A DNA stretch of 64,000 nucleotides from an uncultured Granulosicoccus sp. (lineage in GTDB: Bacteria > Pseudomonadota > Gammaproteobacteria > Granulosicoccales > Granulosicoccaceae). Below the pieces are notes generated by a model. It had not been told where the DNA came from. It did no database searches and saw only the letters and a list, made by a program, of their open reading frames with translations. Each line of letters begins with the position of its first letter. Positions within the stretch are counted from its first letter, which is position 1. Position numbers and translations under genes: made by a program. Shown here piece after piece: positions 34,747-44,106 of the stretch. The DNA lies in the NCBI GenBank assembly GCA_947492525.1, contig CANLNQ010000010.1:1-64000 (forward strand). Direction: 5' to 3'.

Positions 34747-35355
34747 TCAGCGCCCGGTATAACGGTCTGCGCGATGATTCACGGCGATGATCAGGTTGGT
34801 TACCACGGCACCCAGCAATGAATAGAGGATCGGTGTGCCTCCGATGACGAAGAAGGCCACCAGAAACAGACAAGCATCGAAAATCAGCTGAGTCCAGCCA
34901 GCGCGAAAACCGGTCTTGTCCTGAAGATACAAGGCCAGCACCCCGATGCCGCCCAATGAGGCGCCGTGTCTGAACAATACGATCAAACCCAGCCCTGCCA
35001 GAGCACCTGCCAGCAAACCACCCGTTATCGGGGTCAATGTCTCGAAGACGATATGAGACGGCAATACGATAGACAGCAGGGACAGCAAGGCCACCGCAAT
35101 GAAACTCTTGATGGTGAAACGTGGCCCCATGCGAAACCAGGCCAGCGCGTAGAACGGCAGATTGATGAGAAAGAAGATCGGCCCGAATTCCGCACCTGTG
35201 GCATAGGCGATCAGAACCGCCAGCCCTGCAGTCTGCCCCGTGATCAGCCCCATGTGTGTGAGCATGATCACCGAAAACGAGACGATGGAGGTTGACAGCA
35301 GGAATGCCTGGGCATCCTCCAGCAGACTGTGTGGAGTGGTGGAATCCGAACTCAT
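34747..35355 (-). CDS. YitT family (DUF161) membrane protein
   Basis: The 202-residue protein has five or six membrane helices. YitT features include GLITGQTAGLAVLIAYATG, INLPFYALAWFRMG, the glycine-rich FRHGASLGGIGVLALYLQDK and a C-terminal ILYSLLGAVVTNLII. Members are inner-membrane proteins of unclear transport role. It is a single gene convergent with the GGDEF/EAL gene. Confidence 0.9.
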   Translation of the reverse strand: MSSDSTTPHSLLEDAQAFLLSTSIVSFSVIMLTHMGLITGQTAGLAVLIAYATGAEFGPIFFLINLPFYALAWFRMGPRFTIKSFIAVALLSLLSIVLPSHIVFETLTPITGGLLAGALAGLGLIVLFRHGASLGGIGVLALYLQDKTGFRAGWTQLIFDACLFLVAFFVIGGTPILYSLLGAVVTNLIIAVNHRADRYTGR

Positions 35356-35547
35356 GTGCCCGCGTAATCTGCCTGGTCATTCAAGGAGACAGGCAGTCTA
35401 TCTCAGGCACTACCCTGTTCATCTGCACAAGGCCGTGGACTCCTATTCCCAAACCAATGCACTTGCGCTCATTTTCGCAACCCTACCGCAGATGGTGCCT
35501 GCTGTCGCGCAGGCCTCTGTGACCGCTGGCGAGCCTGTGCGGTCCGC

Positions 35548-35997
35548 TCAGGAAACCACCCGATTGTCGAGTTCCTCTTCCAGTCTGGACAATATTGCGT
35601 CTTCCTGCAGCAACAGGCTGTTCAGGTATTGCTCGGTATCGGCCGGGAGCTTCATCGCGAGCGCCTCGGCGATCGCATGCTTGATCTGCTGTTCGTGATC
35701 GATACGGTCTTCGAGAAACACCTGACGGCTATCATCGGACATCGCCGCCTTGACATGGGTGATGATCTGGTGGACTTCCTCACGGTCAGCGTACTGAGCC
35801 CGAGGCAGGGCACCTGTCCTTCTGACGGTCTCTGAAATGATATCTGCCGCTGCATTGTGTTCATCACGCAACTCCGTGAACAATGCCTGCAGCTGCGGGT
35901 CATCCAGCTGACTGGCAGCATCGGTAAAGTGATCTGCCGCTTCTCGCAGATTGACGATCAGCTCATTGAGCGCGATCTGCGTCTGGTTCAATAGCAT
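35548..35997 (-). CDS. Four-helix-bundle, ferritin-like (PA2169/DUF2383-type) protein
   Basis: The 149-residue all-helical product contains LNQTQIALNELIVNLREAAD, LQALFTELRDEHNAAADII and EDRIDHEQQIKHAIAEALA. The spacing matches stress-related PA2169-type bundles, with a His-containing third helix and a terminal NSLLLQEDAILSRLEEEL. E/H residues (E52-x-x-H, D-H-E) could bind metal, but the full ferritin ligand set is not evident. A related bundle is encoded at 60838-61308. Confidence 0.75.
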   Translation of the reverse strand: MLLNQTQIALNELIVNLREAADHFTDAASQLDDPQLQALFTELRDEHNAAADIISETVRRTGALPRAQYADREEVHQIITHVKAAMSDDSRQVFLEDRIDHEQQIKHAIAEALAMKLPADTEQYLNSLLLQEDAILSRLEEELDNRVVS

Positions 35998-36170
35998 GTC
36001 TTTTCTCCGCTTGGCCCATGGCGCCCTTCAGGAAAGGCAATACGTTTACCGTGACGGCGAAAAGCCCATGTGCAATTTCTGCTATGGGCTCTTCGTCTCG
36101 AAACTGGACAGACCGAAGCCTGCGGGCCTACTACCGCACGACGAGTCTGTCCCCGCCAGTCCAGGCCAGA

Positions 36171-36536
36171 TCAGTCATCGTATTCCGGCAGGGATTCCAG
36201 CTCTTCCTTGCTCATGTCGGTGACCAGTCCATCTTCGCTGACTCGCAGACTATCCAGCGGCAGGACCACATCCTTCTCGCCAATGCCCAGAAAGCCACCA
36301 ACATCCAGTGAGGCTGCCATGCTGGTGCCGTCGTCTCCGATCAAAATGTCGTCCACCTCGCCGATTCTTTCGCCCGAGGCGTCGTACAGATCCATATCGT
36401 CCAGGTCATCAACACTCATGTTGAAGGCAGGAATCATCATTGAGTCGTCTTCGATCTCTGTCCACTGCGCTGTTTGCGCCTGGGCGATGCCCGTTGCAGC
36501 CAGACAAGTTGCAAATACCACGTGCTTGTACATCAT
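36171..36536 (-). CDS. Exported PRC-barrel domain protein
   Basis: The 121-residue protein has a signal peptide (MYKHVVFATCLAATGIAQAQ) and one PRC barrel (about 42-110), with DLYDASGERIGEVDDILIG and the closing strand DVVLPLDSLRVSEDG. It ends in an acidic tail (EELESLPEYDD). GGAG lies eight bases before the ATG. A longer homolog starts at 63601, so exported PRC-barrel proteins are a local theme. In this family the barrel mediates protein association at the envelope; the partner is unknown. Confidence 0.85.
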   Translation of the reverse strand: MMYKHVVFATCLAATGIAQAQTAQWTEIEDDSMMIPAFNMSVDDLDDMDLYDASGERIGEVDDILIGDDGTSMAASLDVGGFLGIGEKDVVLPLDSLRVSEDGLVTDMSKEELESLPEYDD

Positions 36537-36686
36537 ATCGATTACTCCATCAGATGAAGAAATGTCGGTCGCAACGGTGCGTGACATCCATCACTGCACC
36601 GATACGCCACGTGTATGAAGCATGAAGCAATCGACCGTGAAAATACGAGGGATGCAATAAGTAAAGGGCGGCAATTCGTGTTGTCG

Positions 36687-38183
36687 TTACTGCCGTTGTC
36701 CTCGTCGATGCAGGACAAAGATACCCAGCAACACCAGTCCGGCCCCACCGAGCCCACCACTGCCACTGCTACCGCGAGCAACAACGTCATCGGCATCACC
36801 ACCCTCGCCGCCCCCGTCACCTGAGGGAGTATCGAGCTCGCTGGTTTCCACGGCAAAAGACACGGCCTCGCCAATGGCAAGAGACACCTCTTCGCGAGAG
36901 TCGTCGCTACCGGACAGGCACAGATCCGTGGCTACCAGTGTATCGACCACGCAGACATCCAGCGCATGCTGGCCTTCGCGAATCAACTGCAGCGTCGAAT
37001 CCGTCCCGCAGTCACTGACGGACCGAAGCCCGGATGGCCCTTCGATCTCGACGCCAAGACCCGTCAACTCTCGCCCCGACAGGGCATCGCAGAGTCTGAC
37101 CGACTGCCGGGCTTCTACCAGATTGTCCTGCATCCCATGGATCATGAATACCGGTGGGACCGACAGATCCGATTCAACGATTCGTTGCGGAAAACTGTTT
37201 TCGGGAATCGGCGAGGCACTGACGTCCGCCTCGGCAACACCCACGCCCAGCACGCGTTCGAGAATGCCCAGCCCCTGTTCATCGGTGTAGTAGCCCTGCT
37301 GGGCACGCATGACAAAATCGGCAAAGTCCGTTGGCGGATACAACAGAATGGCGGAGGACACCGACTCTGCCTCGTCTACCGCCAGAGCCGTGGCCAGGTG
37401 AGCGCCGGCAGATTGCCCGAAGACGACCGGCTTGTCGGAGCTGCCATACTCCGCTGCATGGGCCTGCACCCAGTCGAGAGCGGCCTTGGCGTCATCCACG
37501 ATCTGCGCGATATCGGCCTGATTACAGGCCGCACTGCCGTCACTGTCGCCCAGCAAGCGATAGAAAGGCGCATACACCACGAAACCCTGATCGACGTAAT
37601 GCGGAATGGTCAACTCCAGGCCGAAGAACCCGAACCCGCGTGAACTCCAGCTACCTCCGTGAAAGGCCAGCATGGAAGGCCGCTGGGTGCTCGTGGCATC
37701 CGGCGACGGCGAATAGACTCGCATTTCCAGTGAACACAAACCATTGGCCGTTTCAATCTCGCGATAGACCCTGCGTTGCAGATAAGGCCAGAGCACACCC
37801 TCTAGTGGTCGGGCCCCGACATCCAGCCGGCTACCGGGGGACAGCGTCCATTGCTCCTCGACCACACCCTGCCCTTCACCCAGCCCGTCGGAATCGAGCA
37901 GGGCATCGCAGTAATCCTGAACGGGCGTCTCGCTGAAGTCCACGGGCTGCTCGCAGGCGGCATCACTGAAATAGTCCAGGGACTCATCATCCGGTGTGCG
38001 CGCCACGCAGGCATCACCGTCCTGCACATACAAGGGGTTGATAGCCACATCGGCCAGTAGCGGCTGAATCAGGGTACAGGCCAGCGTGCTCTGGAATATG
38101 TCTGTCAGCTCGGTCTGCGCCTGCAGCGAAGAACTGCTCAGCGCCGCAAGGCCGATGGCAAGGATGCCCGCCAGTGTTTTCAT
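36687..38183 (-). CDS. Exported alpha/beta-hydrolase (esterase) with GlyGly-CTERM tail
   Basis: The 498-residue product has a signal peptide (KTLAGILAIGLAALSSSSLQAQ) and a Cys-rich N-terminal region (about 35-150). The hydrolase domain shows oxyanion HGG (175-177), nucleophile S258 in FGQSAGAH, an acid in MIHGMQDNLVE and a His in EGQHALDV, giving a full catalytic triad. The C-terminus is Gly/Ser-rich, then a hydrophobic helix (GLVLLGIFVLH) and RRGQRQ, the tripartite GlyGly-CTERM signal processed by rhombosortase in bacteria with type II secretion. It is the last gene of a three-gene unit. A carboxylesterase or lipase role is likely; the substrate is unknown. Confidence 0.82.
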   Translation of the reverse strand: MKTLAGILAIGLAALSSSSLQAQTELTDIFQSTLACTLIQPLLADVAINPLYVQDGDACVARTPDDESLDYFSDAACEQPVDFSETPVQDYCDALLDSDGLGEGQGVVEEQWTLSPGSRLDVGARPLEGVLWPYLQRRVYREIETANGLCSLEMRVYSPSPDATSTQRPSMLAFHGGSWSSRGFGFFGLELTIPHYVDQGFVVYAPFYRLLGDSDGSAACNQADIAQIVDDAKAALDWVQAHAAEYGSSDKPVVFGQSAGAHLATALAVDEAESVSSAILLYPPTDFADFVMRAQQGYYTDEQGLGILERVLGVGVAEADVSASPIPENSFPQRIVESDLSVPPVFMIHGMQDNLVEARQSVRLCDALSGRELTGLGVEIEGPSGLRSVSDCGTDSTLQLIREGQHALDVCVVDTLVATDLCLSGSDDSREEVSLAIGEAVSFAVETSELDTPSGDGGGEGGDADDVVARGSSGSGGLGGAGLVLLGIFVLHRRGQRQ

Positions 38184-38284
38184 GTGTCGTTGTCGTTTCT
38201 GCAAGAGAGTCTGGCCACAGCCGGAGCGCGCAGAATACCAAAGCGCTCTTCGCACAGTACGGTTCATGCCGCAGGCGGTCGGCC

Positions 38285-39082
38285 TTACAGGCGCCGGTTC
38301 ACGAAAATGCCGGTCGTCCACTGCGTCCTGTCGCCTCGGCTACTGACCACAGGGCTCTCGGACAAGGTGTCGGACAGTCGACCATAGGAGGTGGTCAAGC
38401 CCACGGTCCACTCTGGACTGACCTCGTGATCCAGCACCAGACGTGTCTGGGTATCCCTGAGCCCGGCGTTGGGATTGAAGCTTGTCAGTCCGGTCGCGGC
38501 TGCATCCGCCTCACTCACGCCGAAGTAGGCTCGGTTGTAATCGGTGTCGGTACGCGTCGCGATGTACTGCAGCGTCAACGAGGTGGACTCGCCAAACTCA
38601 CGGAACAGACCGACAGCCACTTCCAGCACCTGCCCCTCGTGCCCTTCCCCGACAGCATCTCTCAGATTGGCCGAGCCGATGACGAGTGTGGGGTCGTCCC
38701 AACCCAGCCAGCGCACCGGAAAACCGGACTCCACGAACAGCCCCAGTTCAGCGGTGGCCGTTACCGTGGGCAACAGCCGCACGACCTCATCGTCAAGATC
38801 ATTGCCACGACCTTCGTCATAGCGAACCATCAGGCCTGCATTGATGTTGGGGGACGTCAGAAAATCGAGCAACAGGCGTTCGCCACGCAATGTGAGAACG
38901 AAGTGCGACGCATGGAATTTGAACGAGGGGAGCACGACCCATTCCTGCTCGTCCGCACCAATGTACTCAGGCTTCTCGTACAAGCCCAGACCGATCTCGT
39001 TATCCGAGGCGGCAGTGGCAGAAATACTGCTTGCGGTCAGCGCAAGAAACAGGAGCACAGGGCCCATCGGAAAACCACGCAT
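38285..39082 (-). CDS. MipA/OmpV family outer-membrane protein
   Basis: The 265-residue product has a signal peptide (GPVLLFLALTASSISATAAS). It then shows the family start IGLGLYEKPEYIGADEQEWVV and alternating amphipathic strands ending RTQWTTGIFVNRRL with a terminal aromatic/hydrophobic residue, as in beta-barrels. AGGAG lies nine bases before the ATG. It follows an alpha/beta-hydrolase gene by 21 bp and precedes an esterase gene, suggesting an operon for envelope or substrate processing. Confidence 0.85.
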   Translation of the reverse strand: MRGFPMGPVLLFLALTASSISATAASDNEIGLGLYEKPEYIGADEQEWVVLPSFKFHASHFVLTLRGERLLLDFLTSPNINAGLMVRYDEGRGNDLDDEVVRLLPTVTATAELGLFVESGFPVRWLGWDDPTLVIGSANLRDAVGEGHEGQVLEVAVGLFREFGESTSLTLQYIATRTDTDYNRAYFGVSEADAAATGLTSFNPNAGLRDTQTRLVLDHEVSPEWTVGLTTSYGRLSDTLSESPVVSSRGDRTQWTTGIFVNRRL

Positions 39083-39103
39083 TGTCCAGTGCTCCTGCGG
39101 TGG

Positions 39104-39934
39104 CTAAAGCTGATTCAGAAAATCGATCAGCACCTGATTGAGTTCATCAGCGTGTGTCGTGTTGATACCGTGAGGGCCACCCTTGATGATATGCGTTTGC
39201 GCACCCTCGATGCGCTCGGCCGTGCGCTTGCCGGAACCTTCGAACGGGACGATGGCATCGCTGTCCCCGTGAATCACCAACACCGGTCGACTGATCGCGT
39301 CCAGATCACTCCTGAAGTCGGTATGGGCCCAGGCATCCATCGTCTCTTCCACCGCACTCTGCCGGGCCTGAGCGCATAACTGAAGGGCCTTCTGTCGCTC
39401 TTCCTCACTGGTCTTGAGCTCACCATCGACGGAAAAGAAATCGGCGGAGAACTGCTTGAAAAACCCGCTGGGGTCCGAGCTGACAGCATTGCGCATCTGC
39501 TCGAAGGCATCCAGCGGCAATGGCCCGTCAGGGTTGTCATCGGATTTCATCAGGCATGGGGGTACTGCAGCGGCAAACACCACGGAGCGCAGCTTCGATT
39601 CGCCATGCCTGGCCGGGTATCGGGCCGCCTCACCGCCACCCATGGAAAAACCGACCACGGAGAACCCATCCAGATTCATCTCGTCCACCAGTGCGGCCAG
39701 ATCATCGGCCAGCACGTCGTAGTCGTAGCCCGAGTCGGGTTTCCTGCTCTGACCAAAGCCGCGACGGTCGTAGGCGATGGCACGAAAGCCTGCCGAGCCG
39801 AGTGCCTCCAGCTGCGCCTCCCAGGCCGCACCGGACAATGGCCAGCCGTGTACCAATACAACCGGGTGGCCATCGCCGCCGGTGTCCCTGACGTATAAAC
39901 CGCATCCGTCCAGTAGAGTTTCCTGATAAGCCAT
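39104..39934 (-). CDS. Alpha/beta hydrolase, non-haem haloperoxidase-like
   Basis: The 276-residue cytosolic enzyme opens LVHGWPLSGAAWEAQLEAL. Nucleophile S97 lies in VVGFSMGGGEA, the acid in VIHGDSDAIVPFE and the catalytic His in GGPHGINTTH, the usual haloperoxidase/esterase layout. The ATG four codons inside the longest frame is preferred because GGAGG stands directly upstream of it. It is the first gene of the hydrolase-MipA-esterase unit. Confidence 0.9.
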   Translation of the reverse strand: MAYQETLLDGCGLYVRDTGGDGHPVVLVHGWPLSGAAWEAQLEALGSAGFRAIAYDRRGFGQSRKPDSGYDYDVLADDLAALVDEMNLDGFSVVGFSMGGGEAARYPARHGESKLRSVVFAAAVPPCLMKSDDNPDGPLPLDAFEQMRNAVSSDPSGFFKQFSADFFSVDGELKTSEEERQKALQLCAQARQSAVEETMDAWAHTDFRSDLDAISRPVLVIHGDSDAIVPFEGSGKRTAERIEGAQTHIIKGGPHGINTTHADELNQVLIDFLNQL

Positions 39935-40186
39935 ATACCCCTCCATTCCTTTCCATCAGACAGCTGAACGGTTTCACCTATCGTGCGATCGAATGATCAC
40001 GCAGAACGGGTGAAACCTTGAACAGCATCAGGAGCGTAGCAACTGATCACGTGGCGGTCGGGAAAGCCTGCCTTTTTGCAGATTTTTCACGGCCATATAG
40101 GGTCTTCCAGCAGGGGCCAAGGGCCGTCATTGCATCATCAAACCTGGCAGGGAGACGCTGGAAAAGCGCTCCCTACAGGCACTTCA

Positions 40187-40405
40187 TCAATTGAAGGTGG
40201 GCGGCGTCTCGATCAGTTTTTCCAGCGCCTCAGCCTCTTCCTGCTCCTGAAGCTTTGCCAGAAGCCCGGTATCGGCCTCTTCGGCAGCGGCGATCACCGC
40301 AGCGTCCGCGTCTGCCGAGGCGTGCGAACCATTCAGACATCCGGCGAAGGCCGTGCCTGCCATCATCGCGACCGTTCCGGCCGCGGCTACAATCAGTTTC
40401 TTCAT
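40187..40405 (-). CDS. Small exported protein with charged helix
   Basis: The 72-residue product has a clear signal peptide (KKLIVAAAGTVAMMAGTAFA) followed by a single Cys and an Ala/Glu-rich amphipathic helix (LLAKLQEQEEAEALEKLI). AGGAT precedes the ATG. No family is recognised. It may be a small periplasmic or envelope-associated protein. Confidence 0.65.
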   Translation of the reverse strand: MKKLIVAAAGTVAMMAGTAFAGCLNGSHASADADAAVIAAAEEADTGLLAKLQEQEEAEALEKLIETPPTFN

Positions 40406-40647
40406 GAGTCATCCTCACTGGCTGCTTGTGTTCGATGCGCCGACAAATTGACTATCACACGGACCTGCCGAACCATGGGTGCTGATGCAGCGCCGTGACC
40501 GGCATTCGCGCCTGTGGATGCGTCGACGTCCGTCATTCTTATCTCACTCCGGGTGCTGTACGTCAAGCGTGAAACTGCGCCGCGGCTGCTTGCTGCACGA
40601 CGGCCCCGGCGGACAAGGTTTTGCGCCCGTGTGCGCTTACCGGTATC

Positions 40648-41871
40648 TCAAGCCACCTCTTCGTCCGCATACCACTGCGGAAACGGGTCGTCCAGTTCGG
40701 CCCATCGTTCGAATCCCAGAGCCATTTCGGCATCACTGAGCAGGCAGCTGTCCAGAACCGCTCGTGTATGCGCTGGCTCCAGATTCTGACCAATGAACAC
40801 CAGTTCCTGTCGGCGGTCACCGAATTCACCGGAGAACTCGGCCTCGATGGCGGCGCGCTGCTCGGGGTCTTCCGGCCAATGTTCACGCGGTGTATCAGAC
40901 CACCAGAAACCGGCAGGCCCATGCCTGACAATGCCACCCGCCTGTGACCATTCCCCCGCCATCTGTGCGCGGGAAGCCAGCCAGAAGAAGCCCTTGGAGC
41001 GCAGCACATTGCCGCGCCATTCGTTCTTCAGGGCTTCGGCAAAACGCTGCGGGTGAAATGGTCGGCGAGCACGGTAGACGAAGCTGCCGATGCCGTACTC
41101 TTCCGTTTCGGGGGTGTGCTCGCCTCTCGCCTCGGCCAGCCAGCCGGGTGAACGGGCTGCTCTGTCGAAGTCGAACCGGCCGGTATCGATGATCTTGTTC
41201 AATGGCACTTCGCTGAAACGCGCATGCACAATCTCGGCATGGCGGTTCAACTGGCGCAAGGCATGCTCCAGCCGTTCGCGTTCGGCACGGGTAATCATGT
41301 CGATCTTGTTGAGAACGATGACATCGGCGAATTCCACCTGATCGATCAGGAGATCCGCCACCGTGCGCTCGTCGTCCTCTCCCAGCGATTCACCTCTGGA
41401 CTGCACACTGTCTGCCTCATCCAGATCCTTGCTGAAATTCACTGCATCAACCACCGTCACCAGGGTATCCAGCCGTGCCACATCGCACAGACTGACACCC
41501 TCTTCATCACGGAAGGTGAACGTCTCGGCCACCGGCAAGGGCTCGGAGATACCGGTGGACTCGATCACCAGGTAATCGAAACGACCCGCCTTTGCCAGCG
41601 CATTGATCTCCAGCAGCAAGTCCTCACGCAAGGTGCAGCAGATACAGCCATTGCTCATCTGTACGAGCTTTTCCTCGGCGCGATTGAGCTGCACTTCCCT
41701 GTTGACCAGCGCCGCATCAATGTTGATTTCAGACATGTCATTGACGATGACTGCTACACGCAAGCCGTCGCGATTGTTCAGTATGTGATTGAGCAGCGTT
41801 GTCTTGCCGGCACCCAGAAAACCGGAAAGCACCGTGACAGGAAGCCGGGTATTCGGGGTTGGGTTCGTCAT
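40648..41871 (-). CDS. COG0523/CobW-family GTPase, putative zinc metallochaperone
   Basis: The 407-residue G3E GTPase has Walker [10 protein letters not shown] (17-25), the metal-binding CxCC motif (C76-I-C78-C79), Walker B region [16 protein letters not shown] and guanine-specificity NKIDM. The C-terminal CobW domain ends with the recurring H/W-containing strands [15 protein letters not shown]0523 members load or allocate zinc under limitation. A perfect ATGTTATAACAT palindrome 100 bp upstream suggests Zur control, which favours the zinc branch (ZigA/YeiR-like) over cobalamin synthesis. Confidence 0.9.
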   Translation of the reverse strand: MTNPTPNTRLPVTVLSGFLGAGKTTLLNHILNNRDGLRVAVIVNDMSEINIDAALVNREVQLNRAEEKLVQMSNGCICCTLREDLLLEINALAKAGRFDYLVIESTGISEPLPVAETFTFRDEEGVSLCDVARLDTLVTVVDAVNFSKDLDEADSVQSRGESLGEDDERTVADLLIDQVEFADVIVLNKIDMITRAERERLEHALRQLNRHAEIVHARFSEVPLNKIIDTGRFDFDRAARSPGWLAEARGEHTPETEEYGIGSFVYRARRPFHPQRFAEALKNEWRGNVLRSKGFFWLASRAQMAGEWSQAGGIVRHGPAGFWWSDTPREHWPEDPEQRAAIEAEFSGEFGDRRQELVFIGQNLEPAHTRAVLDSCLLSDAEMALGFERWAELDDPFPQWYADEEVA

Positions 41872-41969
41872 GGGGATACACCTGTGTTTCCGGTTCGTGA
41901 TGTGACCTGCGACAGGATGCCACTCAGTCTGAAGGGCACTCGATGCAAGCGCGACGCAGTTTACATCAA

Positions 41970-41981
41970 ATGTTATAACAT
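41970..41981 (-). promoter_or_regulatory. Zur-like operator upstream of the CobW-family gene
   Basis: ATGTTATAACAT is a perfect 12-bp palindrome in an AT-rich patch, close to the TGTTATA/TATAACA core of proteobacterial Zur boxes. The flanks (TCAA, ATCATT) do not extend the symmetry, so the assignment rests on the core and on the downstream gene. Confidence 0.6.
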
Positions 41982-42027
41982 ATCATTATTTTTCTGCGAC
42001 CGACGCAGTAGATCGGCGTTGCAAGCG

Positions 42028-42079
42028 GTCAGTCAGTCAGTCAGTCAGTCAGTCAGGCAGGCAGGCAGGCAGGCAGGCA
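42028..42079. repeat. Tetranucleotide repeat (GTCA)7(GGCA)6
   Basis: Thirteen perfect tetramers in two homogeneous blocks lie between the Zur-like box and the 3' end of the LysR gene. Unit length 4 is typical of slippage-prone phase-variable tracts. Here it is intergenic and about 150 bp upstream of the metallochaperone gene. Confidence 0.95.
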
Positions 42080-42167
42080 CAGTCTGTGATCGGCTCTGAC
42101 TTCGTCCAGTCCGTGTTTGTGTCAGGTGCTTTCTCGGGAGCCGACCGGGCGCCGTCGATCACTACGC

Positions 42168-43061
42168 TCAGTCCTGACGTTTGGCCATATCCACAAACGC
42201 CCTCAACCGGCTGCTCATGTGCCGTTTGCTTCGGTAGTTGAGCGAATAGCGCGACAGCGCTGACAGGTGTTCTGTCAGTACCTCGACCAGGCTACCGGTG
42301 TCGATAGCGGAGGCCGCAATTTCCCGATAGACGTAGGCAAGCCCCAGACCACGCTGTGCGTAGAGCATGAGCGAGCGCATGTCGTTCGCAATCATCCGGG
42401 GACGGGGTTGCACACTGTAGTGACCCTCCGCCCCCTGAAATCCCCAGGGAGCGAGTTGCCCGCTCAGACCGAAGGCATAGCAGATGGCATCGTGGCTCTG
42501 GATATCGGAAGGTTGTTCCGGTACACCCTCTCTAGCCAGATAATCGGGCGATGCAACGATGCACATGGACAGTTCCGGTCCGACAGGCACGGCGTGCGTA
42601 TCGGGACCCAACAGTGTGTTCGAACGGATGACCGCATCCACGCCAGAGGACACGAGATCCACCTTCTTGTCGTCGAAGATCAGCTCGACGTGGACTTCCG
42701 GGTACTCCAACGCGAACTGTGCCACCAGGTCGTCGAGGAAAAACGGACCTGCGCTGTAGGGCGCTGACAGACGCAATGTGCCAGCCACCTTCCCCTTCTG
42801 ATCGTGAAGGTCATTGATCGCCCCTTCCAGATCGTTGACCGCTGGCAGACTGCGTTCGAAGAACCGCTCCCCTATCGGTGTCAGCGCAACGGCGCGTGTG
42901 GAGCGTTCGAACAGCCTGACGCCAAGCCTGTCCTCCAGGCGTTGTACCGCCTCACTGACCGAGGCCGGTGCCAGTTGCAACTGCTCTGCCGCCGCACGAA
43001 AGCCGCCCTTGCGAGCGACTTCCACGAAGATGCGTATGTCTGCAAAATTGCTTCGACTCAT
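42168..43061 (-). CDS. LysR-family transcriptional regulator
   Basis: The 297-residue product has an N-terminal winged HTH (FADIRIFVEVARKGGFRAAA, then VSEAVQRLEDRLGVRLFERS) and a two-lobe effector domain from about 90 (GTLRLSAPYSAGPFFLDDLV). The N-terminal part and the short length resemble the CrgA/DsdC-like side of the family. It is divergent from a SnoaL-like gene across 144 bp, the usual LysR arrangement, so it probably controls those genes and itself. The effector is unknown. Confidence 0.92.
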   Translation of the reverse strand: MSRSNFADIRIFVEVARKGGFRAAAEQLQLAPASVSEAVQRLEDRLGVRLFERSTRAVALTPIGERFFERSLPAVNDLEGAINDLHDQKGKVAGTLRLSAPYSAGPFFLDDLVAQFALEYPEVHVELIFDDKKVDLVSSGVDAVIRSNTLLGPDTHAVPVGPELSMCIVASPDYLAREGVPEQPSDIQSHDAICYAFGLSGQLAPWGFQGAEGHYSVQPRPRMIANDMRSLMLYAQRGLGLAYVYREIAASAIDTGSLVEVLTEHLSALSRYSLNYRSKRHMSSRLRAFVDMAKRQD

Positions 43062-43205
43062 TGTTCGTTTTTCCGATCACTGTGTTAGTGATTATCATGG
43101 TTTATTTAATAATAGCAAGCACTTATAGTCCTTACAAGCCATCAGGTACAGGAGCAGACAAGCAGCCTCCGGTGGCCCTTGAATCATCAACAGACGAGAA
43201 CACAT

Positions 43206-43592
43206 ATGAATCAGCAACACGAAATCGAAGCCGTCATCAACACCTGGAACAAGAGTCTGGATGCAGGTGATATCGAAGCCATGGTGAGTACCTGTCACGC
43301 CGATGTGGTGACAGTCAACGAACGACAAGCCGTCACGATCGGTACGCAGGCCATCAGGGACAAGTACATTCCCCGCATCGAAGCCGCCGACATAACCTCC
43401 GGCTATGACATCGAAGACCTGCAGTTCTTCGGCGATGTCGCGGTCGTGTCTGGCCGCTTCTACGGCACCCTGAAAATGCGCGACACCGGCGAGATTCGCG
43501 AACCGGCAGGTAGGCTGGTACTGGTCTATCAGCGCGACGCAGAGGGTGCGTGGAAGATGGTCCTGGATATCGACAACAACGGACCTGCGTAA
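43206..43592 (+). CDS. SnoaL/NTF2-like protein (first of pair)
   Basis: The 128-residue protein is a cone-shaped NTF2 fold. IEAVINTWNKSLDAGDIEAMVSTCHADVVTV is the classic helix-turn-helix opening (described by its ends), and GRLVLVYQRDAEGAWKMVLDIDN is the C-terminal strand pair. Such proteins are ketosteroid isomerase-like enzymes or binding proteins. I start at the ATG at 43206, nine codons inside the longest frame. It is divergent from the LysR gene. Confidence 0.85.
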   Translation: MNQQHEIEAVINTWNKSLDAGDIEAMVSTCHADVVTVNERQAVTIGTQAIRDKYIPRIEAADITSGYDIEDLQFFGDVAVVSGRFYGTLKMRDTGEIREPAGRLVLVYQRDAEGAWKMVLDIDNNGPA

Positions 43593-43625
43593 CGCCCCGA
43601 CATTCCACCAGCGACGAGATCACTC

Positions 43626-44012
43626 ATGACAACCCATATTGCCCGACAGCCTCGCGACATCGCCCACTGCGTCAGCGCCTATCTGCAAGCCGGTGACCTT
43701 GATGGCATCACTACCCTGTTTCATCCTGACTGCCAGATCTTCTTCCCGCCAGATCAGCCACCCCATGTCGGGATCACCGGTGCGCGCAGCGCCTTCGAAG
43801 GCTTCATGGCGCTACGACCCGAGATACAGAGTGAGGTTTTCAGTGAAGTCATCATTGGCGACATCGCGCTGCTTCGGGCAAACTGGCGTGCTGTGGCTCG
43901 CGATGGAAGCATCCTGGCAGAAGGACAATCGACGGAGGTCGCCAAAAGACTGGACAACGGTGGCTGGGGCTATCTGATCGATTGTCCTTACGGACCGCCT
44001 GCGCTAGCCTGA
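43626..44012 (+). CDS. SnoaL/NTF2-like protein (second of pair)
   Basis: The 128-residue product has the same fold signature (HCVSAYLQAGDLDGITTLFH) and a motif FPPDQPPHVGITGARSAFEGF where family members line the pocket. It lies 33 bp after the first SnoaL-like gene and is surely co-transcribed. Sequence similarity between the two is low, so they are not a recent duplication. Confidence 0.82.
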   Translation: MTTHIARQPRDIAHCVSAYLQAGDLDGITTLFHPDCQIFFPPDQPPHVGITGARSAFEGFMALRPEIQSEVFSEVIIGDIALLRANWRAVARDGSILAEGQSTEVAKRLDNGGWGYLIDCPYGPPALA

Positions 44013-44106
44013 CACATCTGCTGTCGCACGGTATCGACCAAGGTCTGCCGTGCGTATCTTCCAGACGTCGCCCTCTGGCGACGCTCGGCCACAATAGAGA
44101 TGATCC

